Positions 5,358 through 6,318 of a stretch of DNA of 6,318 nucleotides are shown here, piece by piece. The notes below the pieces were generated by a model. It searched no databases, was not told the DNA's origin, and saw only the letters and a list, made by a program, of their open reading frames with translations. A program made the position numbers and the translations under genes. Within the stretch, counting starts at the first letter, position 1. Each line of letters begins with the position of its first letter. Where the stretch lies: contig JAFNVK010000137.1 in the NCBI GenBank assembly GCA_017379815.1, forward strand, positions 1 through 6,318, in the 5' to 3' direction. The stretch comes from Clostridia bacterium. Its GTDB lineage: Bacteria > Bacillota > Clostridia > Oscillospirales > CAG-272.

Positions 5358-6318
5358 TTAATAGCCCATTCGCTTTCCGCGCAGGCGAAGAATCGCCTTG
5401 CGGAGCAGATCGGCAGGGAAGACCGAGAGCGCGAGCAGCCAGGTGATCCAAAGCTCGCGTGCCGTCAGAGGCATGGTGCGCAGAACGCTTCCGCCGAGAT
5501 AGAGAAAAATCAGCTGGATCGCGAGGATCGCGCCCATGATCCCAAGGAAGGTCTTGTTTTTTCCAAGCCCTGCGGCAAGGGAGAGGCGGTCTGTGCGCGC
5601 ATTGAAGCAGTTGAGCACCGAGGCAAAGATGAAGAGCCCGAAAAAGGCGGTCAGATGGCAGAGATTCCCTTCGGTGTGGCGAAAGAGAGAGGTGATCAGG
5701 GGGCATTTGAGGAAAAAGAGGAAGAGGAGCACGCTGAATCCGCCGAGAAAGAGGATCTGATTGACCATATAGCGGTTGAGGATCCCCTCGTCACGCTTCT
5801 TCGGCATCTCGCGCATATAGTCGTCAAGGGGCGCTTCTCCGGCAAAGGCGAGGCCGCCGAGAGTGTCCATGATGATGTTGATCCAGAGCATCTGGATCAC
5901 GGTAACGGGAGAATCCACGCCAAGGAAGGGGGCGATCATCGTGATGCCCACGGCGCAGAGGTTCATGGTCAATTGCAGGGTGATGAACTTGCGGATGCTC
6001 TTGAACACGGTCCGTCCGTAAAGAACGGCGCGCACGATGGAGGCGAGGTTGTCGTCCAGGATCAGAATGTCGCCGGCGTCCTTGGCCACCTGCGTACCGC
6101 TTCCCATCGAAAAGCCGATGTCGGCACGGCGGAGGGCGGGGGCGTCGTTGATCCCGTCCCCGGTCATGCCCACGACGAGTCCCTTTTCCTGCGCCAGACG
6201 GACCAGTCGGCTCTTGTCGCTCGGCAGGGCGCGCGCAACGGCGGCAAGGCGAGAAAGACGGTCGGATAGCTCACTGTCCGAAAGCCTTGCCATTTCCTGT
6301 CCGGTCAGGACGAGATTG
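5358..6318 (-). CDS. P2-type (calcium-type) cation-translocating P-type ATPase, C-terminal part (5' truncated by window edge)
   Basis: The last 319 residues of a membrane cation pump that uses ATP to export ions, probably Ca2+. The frame stays open to the window edge upstream of the Met codon at 6293 (reading NLVLTGQE before it), so that Met is internal. Seen in order: the end of the P domain with ALPSDK and the hinge motif TGDGINDAP (6141-6167), then GFSMGSGTQVAKDAGDILIL; after this six hydrophobic segments corresponding to M5-M10 of P2 ATPases. M5 contains QLTMNLCAV and M6 contains LWINIIMDT, as in plasma-membrane-type Ca2+ pumps (Asn plus Ala in M5, Asn/Asp in M6). The phosphorylation motif DKTGT, the nucleotide-binding domain and the M4 ion-site motif lie beyond the window, so specificity is inferred. 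The stop at 5358-5360 faces the yjjG end across a shared terminator. Its promoter is off-window. Confidence 0.93.
   Translation of the reverse strand, partial: NLVLTGQEMARLSDSELSDRLSRLAAVARALPSDKSRLVRLAQEKGLVVGMTGDGINDAPALRRADIGFSMGSGTQVAKDAGDILILDDNLASIVRAVLYGRTVFKSIRKFITLQLTMNLCAVGITMIAPFLGVDSPVTVIQMLWINIIMDTLGGLAFAGEAPLDDYMREMPKKRDEGILNRYMVNQILFLGGFSVLLFLFFLKCPLITSLFRHTEGNLCHLTAFFGLFIFASVLNCFNARTDRLSLAAGLGKNKTFLGIMGAILAIQLIFLYLGGSVLRTMPLTARELWITWLLALSVFPADLLRKAILRLRGKRMGY

Noticed and set aside
5310..6269. A 319-codon open frame on the + strand opposite the ATPase
   Set aside because: It begins inside the terminator hairpin. Its translation is Glu/His/Gly/Asp-rich without a domain, while the - strand encodes clear P-type ATPase motifs.
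6291..6293. Met codon on the - strand as the start of the ATPase gene
   Set aside because: The frame remains open to the window edge, and a P-type ATPase needs several hundred more N-terminal residues, including the phosphorylation motif, so this Met is internal.

Overview
The window is ordinary bacterial core genome, densely coding and GC-rich by eye (not counted). It most resembles a GC-rich member of the Bacillota, class Clostridia. The basis is a WhiA C-terminus upstream of a DnaE-type polymerase, Gram-positive style AAGGAG/AAGGGAGG ribosome binding sites, and a YjjG/YfnB-type HAD nucleotidase. I cannot place it to genus. I saw no tRNA, rRNA, CRISPR array, insertion sequence or phage signature.

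Layout, left to right. On the + strand lie four closely spaced co-directional genes, probably one transcription unit that begins upstream of the window: (1) the 3' end of whiA (1-213); (2) a Cof-like HAD-IIB hydrolase (238-1026); (3) full-length dnaE, DNA polymerase III alpha subunit (1061-4600), whose true start is the ATG at 1061 behind a strong Shine-Dalgarno sequence; (4) a YjjG-family HAD-IA nucleotidase (4611-5306), whose ribosome binding site overlaps the dnaE stop codon. The gaps are 24, 34 and 10 bp, and none holds a recognisable promoter or terminator. The unit ends at a perfect 18-bp inverted repeat (5315-5354). On the - strand, converging on that hairpin, is the C-terminal part of a P2-type (calcium-type) cation-transporting ATPase (5358-6318), which runs off the right edge.

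How the genes may fit together: DnaE copies DNA. A YjjG-type enzyme, in the characterised E. coli case, removes non-canonical pyrimidine nucleoside monophosphates from the pool, so tight coupling of the two genes is functionally sensible, though that is inference. WhiA is a DNA-binding protein linked to division and sporulation control. The substrate of the HAD-IIB protein cannot be read from sequence. The ATPase is an independent, convergently transcribed membrane transporter.

I looked for an undescribed system and do not see one. The points worth a second look are modest: a complete set of PHP-domain metal ligands in DnaE, an Asp-to-Asn change in motif IV of the first HAD protein, dnaE-yjjG coupling, a shared hairpin terminator almost touching the ATPase stop codon, and a plasma-membrane-type ion site in the ATPase.
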